Of a stretch of DNA of 9,922 nt, positions 1 to 7,244 are shown in pieces; position 1 is the first letter of the stretch; each line of letters starts with the position of its first letter. This stretch comes from an uncultured Clostridia bacterium (GTDB lineage Bacteria; Bacillota; Clostridia; Oscillospirales; Acutalibacteraceae). A model generated the notes under the pieces. It searched no databases. It was given only the letters and a program-made list of their open reading frames with translations, and was not told the origin of the DNA. The stretch lies in assembly GCA_946497265.1 (NCBI GenBank), contig CAMMKL010000059.1, positions 1-9,922 on the forward strand, in the 5' to 3' direction. The position numbers and the translations under genes are program-made.

Positions 1-3000
1 CAGAATTCGTCGGTGTTCTGCCCCTTGGGGGTATGTTCGGCCCCCAGGTCGATGACCATCAGATGGCCGGGGGTGTAATACTGCGGCACCCAGCTTTGGA
101 CACGCCAAGAAGTCTGGATCCAGATCGCGTCCGGGTTCTCGTCCAACAGGCAGCTTTCCAAAGCAGGCAGGATCTTATCGGCGGGGAAGGCGGCATGCTG
201 CACCACAAACCCCTGTTCGCCCACCAGGTCTTTGTAGGTGAACTTCGGCGTACGGCCGTATTCGTTAAAGCCCAAGGTTTCCATAAGGGATTGGTAGTAG
301 ATATCGCTGATCCGGTAAAATTTTTCTTCCATTTCTTCTTTTAGCGGATCGTTTTCGTCGGCGGTCTCCGGGCTGATGTAGACTCCCGAAGGCTGGTTCA
401 TCCAACGCGCGCCTGTGTAGATGTACATTCCATCAAACAGCGAGCCGGGCAAATCTGCCACAAAGCTTGCTTTGTACTCATCGCCGTAATAATCGTCGTA
501 ATTGTTGGGGAATACAAAGGGGATTTCACCACTAAACGGCCGGATTTCGGGCTCCATTCCGAGGTCAAAGGCCATCTTTATAACCTCTTTGGCAAGCTGG
601 GCCTCTTTTTCCGAAGCCGGGGAATCCGTATAGGTAACTCCGAGCTCGTCGGCGGCGTTTCTCCAGACCATATCGTTGCCCAGATCAAAGAGGAACATGT
701 TAAAGCCGTTCATCGCCATCCAATCCAGGCGGCGCTGCCACTCCTCTTCGCTGTAATTGATGGTGGTATACTTGTATTCGCAGTTTTCATTGAAGTAATG
801 GCGGTATTCATAGGGGAACACAATGCGTACCTTCTCCGGCACTTCCGGCATGGTTTCCGGAAGGGAAAGGTCATAGTCGCCCGTATAGGGGAAATCGAGG
901 TATGCATAGTATTTTAGATAATAGTTATAGGCAGTAGCCAGGGCGACCGCGTTGTTGCCGCGAAGGATCGGGCGGCCGGAAGCGGCATCCCAATCGATCT
1001 CATAGGCATCCATACCGCTTTCACTGTCTTTTGGGATCATTTCCAAAAGAAAACGGTCTTCGCTCTCCTCCCCGGTGATGCGCCCGATCAACTCTTTTAC
1101 CGTGCGCAGAGGGGCGATGCAAGCCTCCTCAAAAGCTTCCTCCGCTTCGGCAAACTCTGCCTCAATGGCGTTGAGCTTGCCCAGCCGGTCGGCGCTGTCA
1201 AGCCGCTCCTGCAGGGAGGCAAGGGAAGCGCGGAACGTATCCAGAGCGCCTTGCTCGTAATCCTCTTCTAAAGCGGCAGCGAGCAGTTTTTGTGCGTTGT
1301 CGATCCGTTTCTGGGTATCTTTTTTATCGTCGTCCGTGATGGTGCGCGGCGTCACCGTCACCCGGCAGGCCGCTGTTTTTCCGCCAAAATCGGTGGTCGC
1401 GGTAATAGTGGCCTGCGCCGAATCATCACCGGGCAGGACGTTCGCCGTCACTTGGCCGGTGCTGCTGACCGAAACCAAGTCTTCGTTGTCGCTCGTCCAG
1501 TGGATGCGCTTGTTTGCGGTGTAAACCGGCAGAACGGTGGCCTCCAGCTGGAAGGAGTCGCCTTCCTGCAAGGTAATGGAATCCCGGTTCAGGCTGACCG
1601 AAATTTCGTCGGGATCGACGTCGATGTACTGATAATTGACTTCAATCTCATTGATGACATAATTGCCCCACGTCTTGTTGCAGTCGTCCACGTGAATGCG
1701 GATGGCGGAACCGTTGACCGGCTCGTCTAACTCTATGGTGTGGATTTCATTCTGGTTGGAACTGTCGCTCCAGGTGAGCTCGTAGGTTTTTTCGTTGTCG
1801 GTAAACCTCCACTGGCCGTCTTCCCCTTTGACCTCTACCCGGAATTTCGTGGGCGCCTGATCGGTAGAAAACCAGGAGGAAATATCAATGGAAGAAAATT
1901 GGATTACCTGCTGGTAATCCAGCTCATAATAATGCGTATTGTCCCCCGGCTGCACGGTATTTTGGTTCAGCATTACGGAAAAATGGGTTTCATAGAGGCC
2001 GTCCAGCAAAATGGCGGGGTCGTAATCGCTTTTCCCGGTAAAGGTAAGAACGGGCTTTACCCGTGCCTTAAGGAAAGCATTGTAGGCGTTGTCAAGCTGT
2101 TCCATCGCTTCTTCTACCAGCCCTTTTTGCGCTACCTGCGAAACCGCGACGCCGCTGGCGTTTACTTCATCGATAACAGCCTGGAACTTATCCACCTCGG
2201 CTTGCGACCAGGTAAGCGGTTTTGTGCCGCTCTCGTCGATCAGAGCGGTATCCAGGGTGGACTGGTAAAGCTTTAACTTGCTTTGCAGGTCGGTGGTGAA
2301 AACCTGCTGAGCACTAATAAAATCGTTGATTTGGGTAAACAGCTCATAAGTCGCTTCGGCACGCGCCGATTCCACCTCAGGGGCACCGGCCTCCTTGGCT
2401 TCAGCCACGTAATCGTCAAAAAGCTTTTTGGTATCCGGGTTCCAGGTTCCATTGTCCATCCCGGTGGGAACCAAACCGCTGATCCGTTCCGCTTCCGCGA
2501 TCAGCTCTTCATAGAAGCCGTCCTGGGTTGGAATATAGGCCACTCTCATTTCAGATACGGCCCGGGCATCGGATTGGACCTGGACGTATTTTGCCTCGAC
2601 CGGTTTATCAAAATAGACAAACTCTGTACCAAGCTTTTCCTCAAAGGACCCTTGCGCCTGGGGCGCGCCGTAATTGCCGTCCGCCGAGGCATAGGCCGTA
2701 TATTGGGTCATAACGCCGCCCAGATTGTTATCCTGGCGGGAAGAATACATAAACCCATATACATACTCTGTCTGGGGAAGCTCCAAGGTAAGGACGGTAT
2801 TGCCGGATTCGCCCCATGCGGCTTCCCAGTTGGTACCGGGATTGTTGTCCAGCATATTGCTGGGTTCATACCCAGCCTGGGTCGTATCGGCCCAAGCCAG
2901 CGTCTGGCCGGCCGGATACTCAATAAACCGGTCTTCATCCAGCAAACTGAGATTCGAAAGCTCTATAGCCGGCGTTTCCTTTCCGGATTCCTGTGCATAA

Positions 3001-3098
3001 ACGGAAACCGGCCATGAAGAACCGAGCAGGCAGGCCGCCAAAAGTACCGACAGGCTTCGTTTGAATTTGCACGATACATTCTTCCTAGTGATTGGCAC
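1..3098 (-). CDS. Secreted multi-domain GH89-like glycosidase, 3' end (C-terminus) beyond the window
   Basis: The frame is open from the start to the left edge (1032 full codons, no stop), so only the N-terminal part is visible. I chose the GTG at 3098 because AGGAAG (3105-3110) lies 6 nt upstream; an in-frame ATG at 3128 would add 10 residues but has no close ribosome binding site. Residues 1-35 form a signal peptide: basic n-region, hydrophobic SVLLAACLLGSS core, then VYA-QE as the likely cleavage site. Next come an F5/8C or CBM32-like module (about 58-190), a helical spacer (195-347), a second F5/8C-like module (350-490), Big2 (496-585) and a FIVAR-like helical module (588-665). The GH89 region starts near 690: GRPILRGNNAVALATAYNYYLKYY, split here as GRPILRGNN (708-716) and YNYYLKYY (724-731), then YRHYFNENC (765-773) and EEWQRRLDWMAMNGFN (785-800). 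AIWIQTSW (991-998) and VIDLGAE (1015-1021) also align with GH89. The predicted acid/base is Glu961 (DLVGE); the nucleophile would lie outside the window. GH89 enzymes cleave terminal alpha-linked GlcNAc from mucin O-glycans or heparan-type chains. The family call is firm, but the exact substrate is not, because active-site motifs diverge. A C-terminal wall anchor is possible but unseen. Confidence 0.8.
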   Translation of the reverse strand, partial: MPITRKNVSCKFKRSLSVLLAACLLGSSWPVSVYAQESGKETPAIELSNLSLLDEDRFIEYPAGQTLAWADTTQAGYEPSNMLDNNPGTNWEAAWGESGNTVLTLELPQTEYVYGFMYSSRQDNNLGGVMTQYTAYASADGNYGAPQAQGSFEEKLGTEFVYFDKPVEAKYVQVQSDARAVSEMRVAYIPTQDGFYEELIAEAERISGLVPTGMDNGTWNPDTKKLFDDYVAEAKEAGAPEVESARAEATYELFTQINDFISAQQVFTTDLQSKLKLYQSTLDTALIDESGTKPLTWSQAEVDKFQAVIDEVNASGVAVSQVAQKGLVEEAMEQLDNAYNAFLKARVKPVLTFTGKSDYDPAILLDGLYETHFSVMLNQNTVQPGDNTHYYELDYQQVIQFSSIDISSWFSTDQAPTKFRVEVKGEDGQWRFTDNEKTYELTWSDSSNQNEIHTIELDEPVNGSAIRIHVDDCNKTWGNYVINEIEVNYQYIDVDPDEISVSLNRDSITLQEGDSFQLEATVLPVYTANKRIHWTSDNEDLVSVSSTGQVTANVLPGDDSAQATITATTDFGGKTAACRVTVTPRTITDDDKKDTQKRIDNAQKLLAAALEEDYEQGALDTFRASLASLQERLDSADRLGKLNAIEAEFAEAEEAFEEACIAPLRTVKELIGRITGEESEDRFLLEMIPKDSESGMDAYEIDWDAASGRPILRGNNAVALATAYNYYLKYYAYLDFPYTGDYDLSLPETMPEVPEKVRIVFPYEYRHYFNENCEYKYTTINYSEEEWQRRLDWMAMNGFNMFLFDLGNDMVWRNAADELGVTYTDSPASEKEAQLAKEVIKMAFDLGMEPEIRPFSGEIPFVFPNNYDDYYGDEYKASFVADLPGSLFDGMYIYTGARWMNQPSGVYISPETADENDPLKEEMEEKFYRISDIYYQSLMETLGFNEYGRTPKFTYKDLVGEQGFVVQHAAFPADKILPALESCLLDENPDAIWIQTSWRVQSWVPQYYTPGHLMVIDLGAEHTPKGQNTDEF

Positions 3099-3104
3099 TT
3101 TACT

Positions 3105-3110
3105 CTTCCT
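3105..3110 (-). promoter_or_regulatory. Ribosome binding site of the GH89-like gene
   Basis: On the minus strand AGGAAG is followed by six bases and then GTG (3098-3096). This decides the start in favour of GTG over the in-frame ATG at 3128. The only purine-rich tract near that ATG, a GGGGGGAGG run at about 3155-3163, lies more than 25 nt upstream of it, too far for normal initiation. Confidence 0.6.
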
Positions 3111-3128
3111 TTCTTCCAAGTTCGTCAT

Positions 3129-3863
3129 ACGTTAATTTTGAGTGAGAAAACCGTACCTCCCCCCTTTTTTATCTTATCTGTTTGTGTTGTGGTGGCGCCC
3201 AAAAGAATTCGTCAGTATAGATAGATATTTTCTTCTGTTTGCCTATCTTTTAGATTGAGATTAACAAAAGAATCTCCGTTTGTAAATAAAAAAAACGGAA
3301 ATAATAATAGTTTTCGGAAAAAATAATTACAAAAATCGGAAAATTCTACATTTATTGCCTTTTATTCCTTCGATGGTTTGCTTTCTATTTCCATATAGAG
3401 ATTTTCATCAACCAAGTAACTTTGTTTTCAATTTTTATACAATAAGGAACTAGAACGACGATATCTCTCTTAGCTGCCTACAGTATTTTTAATAGGTAAT
3501 AAGAACAAATTGTAGTTCTCATAATAAAACGCGCAAAGCTGAAAACGGACGTTTAACAGCTTTGCGGCGTTAATTATTGTATTTGACAACTTATACTCAA
3601 ATGAACTCGCTATCAATTACTGCTTTTTTCTCTTGAGGATCACCAAGGCCAATATAGCGCACTCAACAAACCTATCATAGCAGCTACCGAGAATTTTCGG
3701 TTTATAGAGCGGTTGTATTTCCATTAAGCTTTAAATTTAGGACAGCTTAGTCACAAACATCTCTTTAAACCGGAAATGAATCACGAAACACATCAAAGCA
3801 GACAATAAAACGACGAAAAGTTATCTAATATTACGTTTTTCCGGTAAACTTGTAAAATTTCTA
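3129..3863. other. AT-rich intergenic region between divergent transcription units
   Basis: This stretch is visibly richer in A and T than the flanking genes and carries no reading frame I can support. It must contain the leftward promoter of the GH89-like gene: a TATACT at 3219-3214 on the minus strand is a candidate -10 box, but no good -35 hexamer stands 16-18 bp upstream, so I do not call it firmly. The other notable element is a long inverted repeat at 3528-3571. The longest minus-strand frames here (for example 35 codons at 3617-3724) lack ribosome binding sites. Confidence 0.6.
3528..3571. repeat. Inverted repeat / stable hairpin in the gene-free gap
   Basis: AACGCGCAAAGCTG (3528-3541) pairs with CAGCTTTGCGGCGTT (3557-3571), giving a 14-bp stem with a single bulged G and a 15-nt loop. 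The flanks are AT-rich on both sides but neither holds a clean T-run, so it is at best a weak terminator. No gene ends nearby. It could close a small unannotated transcript, be an operator, or be a relic of a lost gene. Confidence 0.5.
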
Positions 3864-3892
3864 TTGACTTTACGTTAAGCTTTCTTTATACT
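3864..3892 (+). promoter_or_regulatory. Sigma-A type promoter of the phosphate/potassium operon
   Basis: TTGACT (3864-3869) and TATACT (3887-3892) are separated by exactly 17 bp, each one mismatch from consensus. Transcription should start near 3899. That coincides with the 5' strand of the first helix of the leader RNA, which supports both calls. Confidence 0.8.
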
Positions 3893-3897
3893 GAACC

Positions 3898-4043
3898 CTG
3901 CTGGAATAAGTGGTGGAGTCTGTCATAGGGAGCAATAGCGTCCCTATTTATTCGCAGTATTTCCTAATGATATCAAAGCGGTTCGAATGTGCCGCTTCCG
4001 GTGACAAAGGCAGAACTTCTATCACTGAAGTTCTGCCTTTTTT
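3898..4043 (+). ncRNA. Structured 5' leader RNA with terminator, riboswitch-like, class unidentified
   Basis: The transcript starts with a long hairpin. CTGC (3898-3901) pairs with GCAG (3954-3957) and GAATAA (3904-3909) with TTATTC (3948-3953), leaving a 2-nt bulge. Inside, ATAGGGA (3925-3931) pairs with TCCCTAT (3941-3947). A 15-nt purine-rich strand (3910-3924) bulges on the 5' side only, a possible ligand pocket. A second hairpin pairs AAGCGG (3976-3981) with CCGCTT (3992-3997). The terminator at 4006-4043 follows. AGTCTGTC (3917-3924), inside the bulge, could pair with GGCAGAACT (4009-4017) of the terminator's 5' strand with one bulged A, so a competing antiterminator is available. I looked for c-di-AMP (ydaO), Mg2+ (M-box), Mn2+ (yybP-ykoY), fluoride, purine and T-box signatures and found none. 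Helices and terminator are seen directly; riboswitch function is inferred. Confidence 0.6.
4006..4043 (+). terminator. Rho-independent terminator in the operon leader (attenuator)
   Basis: AAAGGCAGAACTTC (4006-4019) and GAAGTTCTGCCTTT (4027-4040) form a perfect 14-bp stem around a 7-nt loop, and the transcript continues into further Ts (six in a row at 4038-4043). It lies after the operon promoter and 35 bp before the PiT start codon. Unless it is conditionally disrupted, it would stop transcription of the whole operon. Confidence 0.88.
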
Positions 4044-4078
4044 ATTATCTGCATATCACATCGTTTAGGGGGATTTAT

Positions 4079-5131
4079 ATGGACACCTCGTTCTCCACTT
4101 TTTTGCAGGACATCACCTCCACACCCGTCATGCTCATTTCAGTTTTGCTGACGCTGGGCGTCATATTTGTAAACGGCTGGACAGACGCTCCCAACGCCAT
4201 TGCAACTTGTGTCACCACACGTTGTATGGGGGTTCGCAGCGCCATATGGATGAGCGCGCTCTTCAATTTCTTAGGTGTGTTTATCATGACCCAGATCAAC
4301 AGTTCCGTAGCTTCCACCATCAGTAATATGGTAGATTTTGGGGGAAATACCCACCAAGCGCTCATTGCCTTGTGCGCAGCGTTGTTTTCCATTGTAATTT
4401 ACAGCGTGGCTGCCTCTTACTTTGGAATCCCCACAAGTGAAAGCCACAGCCTGATAGCCGGGCTTTCCGGCGCTGCAATCGCCATACAGAACGGGATTGC
4501 AGGCATCAACATGCAGGAATGGGCAAAAGTGTTATACGGCTTGGCGCTAAGCCTAATCCTCGGGTTTGTTACCGGCTGGGTTATCTGTAAATTGGTGAGC
4601 ATTTTATGCTGCAAAATGGATCGACGAAAAACAAACCGCTTTTTCAAAGGCGCCCAGATTTTTGGAGCCGCCGCCATGAGCTTTATGCACGGCGCGCAGG
4701 ATGGCCAAAAATTCATCGGCGTGCTGTTTTTGGGAATTGCCTTCTCAAACGGCCAAGGTAGCGTGAATGGAGTAACGATCCCTATCTGGCTGATGCTTCT
4801 CTGTAGTGTCGTCATGGCGTGCGGTACCAGCGTAGGTGGCGAAAAGATCATTAAATCAGTGGGTATGGATATGGTAAAGCTGGAAAAATATCAGGGTTTT
4901 TCCGCGGATCTTTCCGCCGCATTTTGCCTTCTGTATTCCAGCTTGTTTGGGATTCCCGTTTCCACCACCCATACAAAAACAAGCGCCATTATGGGGGTAG
5001 GCGCGGTACGTCGGCTTTCCGCCATTAATTTCGGTGTTGTCAAGGACATGGTCCTTACATGGATTTTTACATTCCCCGGCTGTGGACTAATCAGTTTTGC
5101 GATGGCAAAATTGTTTATTGCAATCTTTTAA
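4079..5131 (+). CDS. pit: PiT-family inorganic phosphate transporter
   Basis: This 350-residue integral membrane protein is a low-affinity phosphate permease of the PiT/PHO-4 family, which usually moves metal-phosphate with protons or sodium. The start is the ATG at 4079, 6 nt after AGGGGG (4067-4072); the frame can be extended back to a GTG at 3989, but that would run through the terminator. The two inverted family repeats are clear. GWTDAPNAIATCVTTR (33-48) with GIPTSESHSLIAG (117-129) forms the first, and FMHGAQDGQKFIG (202-214) with GIPVSTTHTKTSAIMG (291-306) the second. Hydrophobic segments fill the rest, with a short basic loop around 179-190. The length is typical of compact bacterial PiT proteins. 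The second signature reads HGAQDGQK rather than the common HGANDAQK. The next gene is a DUF47 protein, the usual PiT partner. It is the first gene of the operon and should respond directly to the leader terminator. Confidence 0.92.
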   Translation: MDTSFSTFLQDITSTPVMLISVLLTLGVIFVNGWTDAPNAIATCVTTRCMGVRSAIWMSALFNFLGVFIMTQINSSVASTISNMVDFGGNTHQALIALCAALFSIVIYSVAASYFGIPTSESHSLIAGLSGAAIAIQNGIAGINMQEWAKVLYGLALSLILGFVTGWVICKLVSILCCKMDRRKTNRFFKGAQIFGAAAMSFMHGAQDGQKFIGVLFLGIAFSNGQGSVNGVTIPIWLMLLCSVVMACGTSVGGEKIIKSVGMDMVKLEKYQGFSADLSAAFCLLYSSLFGIPVSTTHTKTSAIMGVGAVRRLSAINFGVVKDMVLTWIFTFPGCGLISFAMAKLFIAIF

Positions 5132-5158
5132 TTCTATAAGGAGAATAGAGGGAACAAA

Positions 5159-5782
5159 ATGTCAAAAAAACAAGACTCTTATTATTTTCAAAATTTTATT
5201 GCTTGTGCCAATTATTCCTGCCGGGCGGCACATTTGCTTAAGGAAACCATGAGCTGTTTTGATTTGAAAAAGCTTCCGGATAAATTAGCCGAAATGCACG
5301 AATTGGAACATAACGCGGACGTAAAAAAACATGAGCTGCTTAACACTTTGGTTAAAGCGTTTATCACACCCATCGAACGGGATGATATTATCCAGGTAAG
5401 TCAGAATCTTGATGAGATGACCGACAAAATAGAAGACGTCCTCATTAAAATCTACTACAATCATATACAAAGCATACGCCCAGACGCGTTGGAACTGGCC
5501 GGAATTGTGATCGGTTGCTGCGAGGAAGTGCTGAATTTGATGGATGAATTCGCTGATTTTAAGCACTCAAAGAATTTGCACAATCATATCATACGCATCA
5601 ATACGTTGGAAGAAAAGGCCGATGAACTTTTCATTTCGTGCATGTACCATCTGCACGGTTCCTGCGAGGATGCATTGGATATTATTGCTTGGCGTGAAAT
5701 TTACAACAATCTAGAGAAATGTGCGGACGCTTGTGAACATGTAGCCGACGTTGTGGAAAGCGCGGTTATGAAAAACAGCTAA
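5159..5782 (+). CDS. DUF47 / PhoU-like protein partnering the PiT transporter
   Basis: This 207-residue soluble, helix-rich protein belongs to the DUF47 (PhoU_div, TIGR00153-like) family. Proteins of this kind are encoded beside PiT transporters and are thought to regulate or assist them. PhoU relatives bind metal clusters through E-x-x-x-D type motifs on helical bundles. The expected acidic helix motifs are visible: HELEHNAD (47-54), TPIERDDI (70-77), NTLEEKADEL (148-157) and WREIYNNLEKCADACEHVAD (178-197). There is no signal peptide or membrane segment, so it is cytoplasmic. The ATG at 5159 follows pit by 27 bp, with AGAGGG (5147-5152) as a suitably spaced ribosome binding site and AGGAG (5138-5142) further upstream. 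Co-transcription with pit is nearly certain. The biochemical role in this organism is inferred from family and context. Confidence 0.88.
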   Translation: MSKKQDSYYFQNFIACANYSCRAAHLLKETMSCFDLKKLPDKLAEMHELEHNADVKKHELLNTLVKAFITPIERDDIIQVSQNLDEMTDKIEDVLIKIYYNHIQSIRPDALELAGIVIGCCEEVLNLMDEFADFKHSKNLHNHIIRINTLEEKADELFISCMYHLHGSCEDALDIIAWREIYNNLEKCADACEHVADVVESAVMKNS

Positions 5783-5891
5783 GTATTTATTGAACCAACA
5801 GGGCGTTAAGCGCTGCTTTTACGTATAAATCCTAGTAAACAAATCAAGTGCAAGGCCGGGAAAGGACGGAACTGGCGGCTGGGAAAGCGCC

Positions 5892-7223
5892 TTGTGGAAA
5901 AGCCGCCAGAAACTTACGTTGAAACATTTTATACTTTTTTTTAAAAAACAACCTCCGGGTAGGCTGATTGTTCTGGGTTTCGCCGTGGTTATCCTGCTGG
6001 GGACTGTTCTACTTCTTTTGCCCGTTTCCATAAAAGATGGCGTCCAGGTAACCTTCATTGACGCGCTGTTTACTTCTACAAGCGCGGTATGCGTTACCGG
6101 GTTGATTGCCATTGATGTTGCAGACCACTTTACCGTTTTTGGACAGGCCGTTGTGGCTATGCTTATTCAGGTCGGGGGATTGGGCGTCACCTCCATCGGG
6201 GTCGGTCTTATCCTTGCAGCCAAAAAACGCGTTGGCCTGAAGGGGCGTGTTCTGGTCAAAGAAGCGCTAAACGTGGACAGCTTTAAAGGGATGGTCCGCT
6301 TGGTAAAGTCCATCTTGATGACGACCCTATGCTTTGAGCTGGTTGGGGCAATTCTCAGTTATATTGTATTTGTACAGGATTATCCCCCATTAAAAGCATT
6401 GGGAATCAGCGTTTTTCACTCCATAGCGGCGTTCAACAATTCTGGTTTTGACATTCTGGGCGGCATGAGGAACCTAATCCCTTACCAATCGGATCTCTTA
6501 TTGAATCTGACCACCTGCGGCCTCATTATTGCGGGAGGCTTGGGTTTTCTTGTGATCCTCGATGTTGTCAAAAAGCGTTCTTTTAAAAAGCTATGCTTCC
6601 ACTCTAAGGTGGTAATTACGACAACTCTCCTGCTATTGGTGATTGGAACCCTTCTATTGAAGGCGACAGAAGAGATTTCTTGGCTAGGGGCATTTTTCCA
6701 AAGCGTATCCGCACGTACCGCCGGATTCTCGACCTATCCGATCGGGAGCTTTACCAACGCAGGGTTATTCACGTTAATTATCCTTATGTTTATCGGGGCT
6801 TCGCCGGGCTCTACCGGCGGCGGTATTAAAACAAGTACGTTTTTCGTCTTGATTCAGGAAGTCAGGAGCCTTTTTACCAAAAAGCATGTGGGCGCGTTTC
6901 ATCGGAGTATTACGACAGAAGCAATTTCAAAGGCTTCTATGATATCGCTCCTGTCTGTTCTTCTCGTATGTGTTGGGACATTCTGCCTGTGTATTCTGGA
7001 GCCGCAATTCAGCTTTGTCCAACTATTATTTGAAGAGGTTTCTGCATTCGGCACAGTCGGCTTATCCACAGGAATTACTCCGGACGTTTCCCCGGCCGGC
7101 AAATTGGTCTTGATCTTCACAATGTTTGCAGGTAGAGTGGGAACCTTTACATTGCTCTCCATGTGGGTTGACCGCCCTGCCCCCAGCGCGCGCTACACGG
7201 AAGAATCGATTATCATAGGATAA
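5892..7223 (+). CDS. ktrB: KtrB/TrkH-family potassium uptake channel subunit
   Basis: This 443-residue membrane protein of the TrkH/KtrB superfamily has four M1-P-M2 repeats around a potassium pore. All four P-loop filter segments are present with their key glycines: SAVCVTGL (64-71, Gly70), FNNSGF (181-186, Gly185), ARTAGF (274-279, Gly278) and FGTVGLS (386-392, Gly390). GASPGSTGGGIKTSTF (302-317) is the intramembrane gating loop in M2 of repeat three. The length fits KtrB (about 440-450 residues) better than the longer TrkH. The start is non-canonical: the frame is closed by a TAA at 5826 and has no ATG near the N-terminus. The TTG at 5892, preceded by a GGGAAAG (5881-5887), is the best choice; a second TTG at 5919 is possible. 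It lies 109 bp after the DUF47 gene, the largest gap in the operon, with no clear promoter or terminator in it. The downstream gene encodes its RCK partner. Confidence 0.92.
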   Translation: MWKSRQKLTLKHFILFFKKQPPGRLIVLGFAVVILLGTVLLLLPVSIKDGVQVTFIDALFTSTSAVCVTGLIAIDVADHFTVFGQAVVAMLIQVGGLGVTSIGVGLILAAKKRVGLKGRVLVKEALNVDSFKGMVRLVKSILMTTLCFELVGAILSYIVFVQDYPPLKALGISVFHSIAAFNNSGFDILGGMRNLIPYQSDLLLNLTTCGLIIAGGLGFLVILDVVKKRSFKKLCFHSKVVITTTLLLLVIGTLLLKATEEISWLGAFFQSVSARTAGFSTYPIGSFTNAGLFTLIILMFIGASPGSTGGGIKTSTFFVLIQEVRSLFTKKHVGAFHRSITTEAISKASMISLLSVLLVCVGTFCLCILEPQFSFVQLLFEEVSAFGTVGLSTGITPDVSPAGKLVLIFTMFAGRVGTFTLLSMWVDRPAPSARYTEESIIIG

Positions 7224-7244
7224 AAGAGGGAAGGATCTATCATT

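Noticed and set aside
1290..3017. Three long plus-strand frames (1290-1730, 1740-2276, 2283-3017) that could look like genes.
   Set aside because: They lie antisense to the continuous GH89-like gene, whose translation shows a full domain series. The plus-strand products have no family motifs and no good ribosome binding sites; they reflect codon bias of the opposite strand.
3583..3597. TTGACA followed by TATACT on the plus strand.
   Set aside because: Both hexamers are good but only 3 bp separate them, so they cannot act together as one promoter.
3617..3724. A 35-codon minus-strand frame with a hydrophobic segment and a KRKKQ end, resembling a tiny membrane protein or an anchor tail.
   Set aside because: No ribosome binding site precedes its ATG, in-frame stops lie just upstream, and nothing shows conservation.
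3976..3997. tRNA T-arm look-alike (GGTTCGAAT within a GC stem).
   Set aside because: The loop is 10 nt rather than 7, and no acceptor, D or anticodon arms surround it. It is a hairpin of the leader RNA.
3898..4043. Assignment of the leader to the ydaO (c-di-AMP) riboswitch because ktr genes follow.
   Set aside because: The conserved ydaO core segments are not present, and the helix layout differs. Left as unidentified.
3989..4078. Upstream extension of the PiT gene to a GTG at 3989.
   Set aside because: The extension would be coded by the terminator hairpin and lacks a ribosome binding site. The ATG at 4079 has a good AGGGGG and begins a normal PiT N-terminus.
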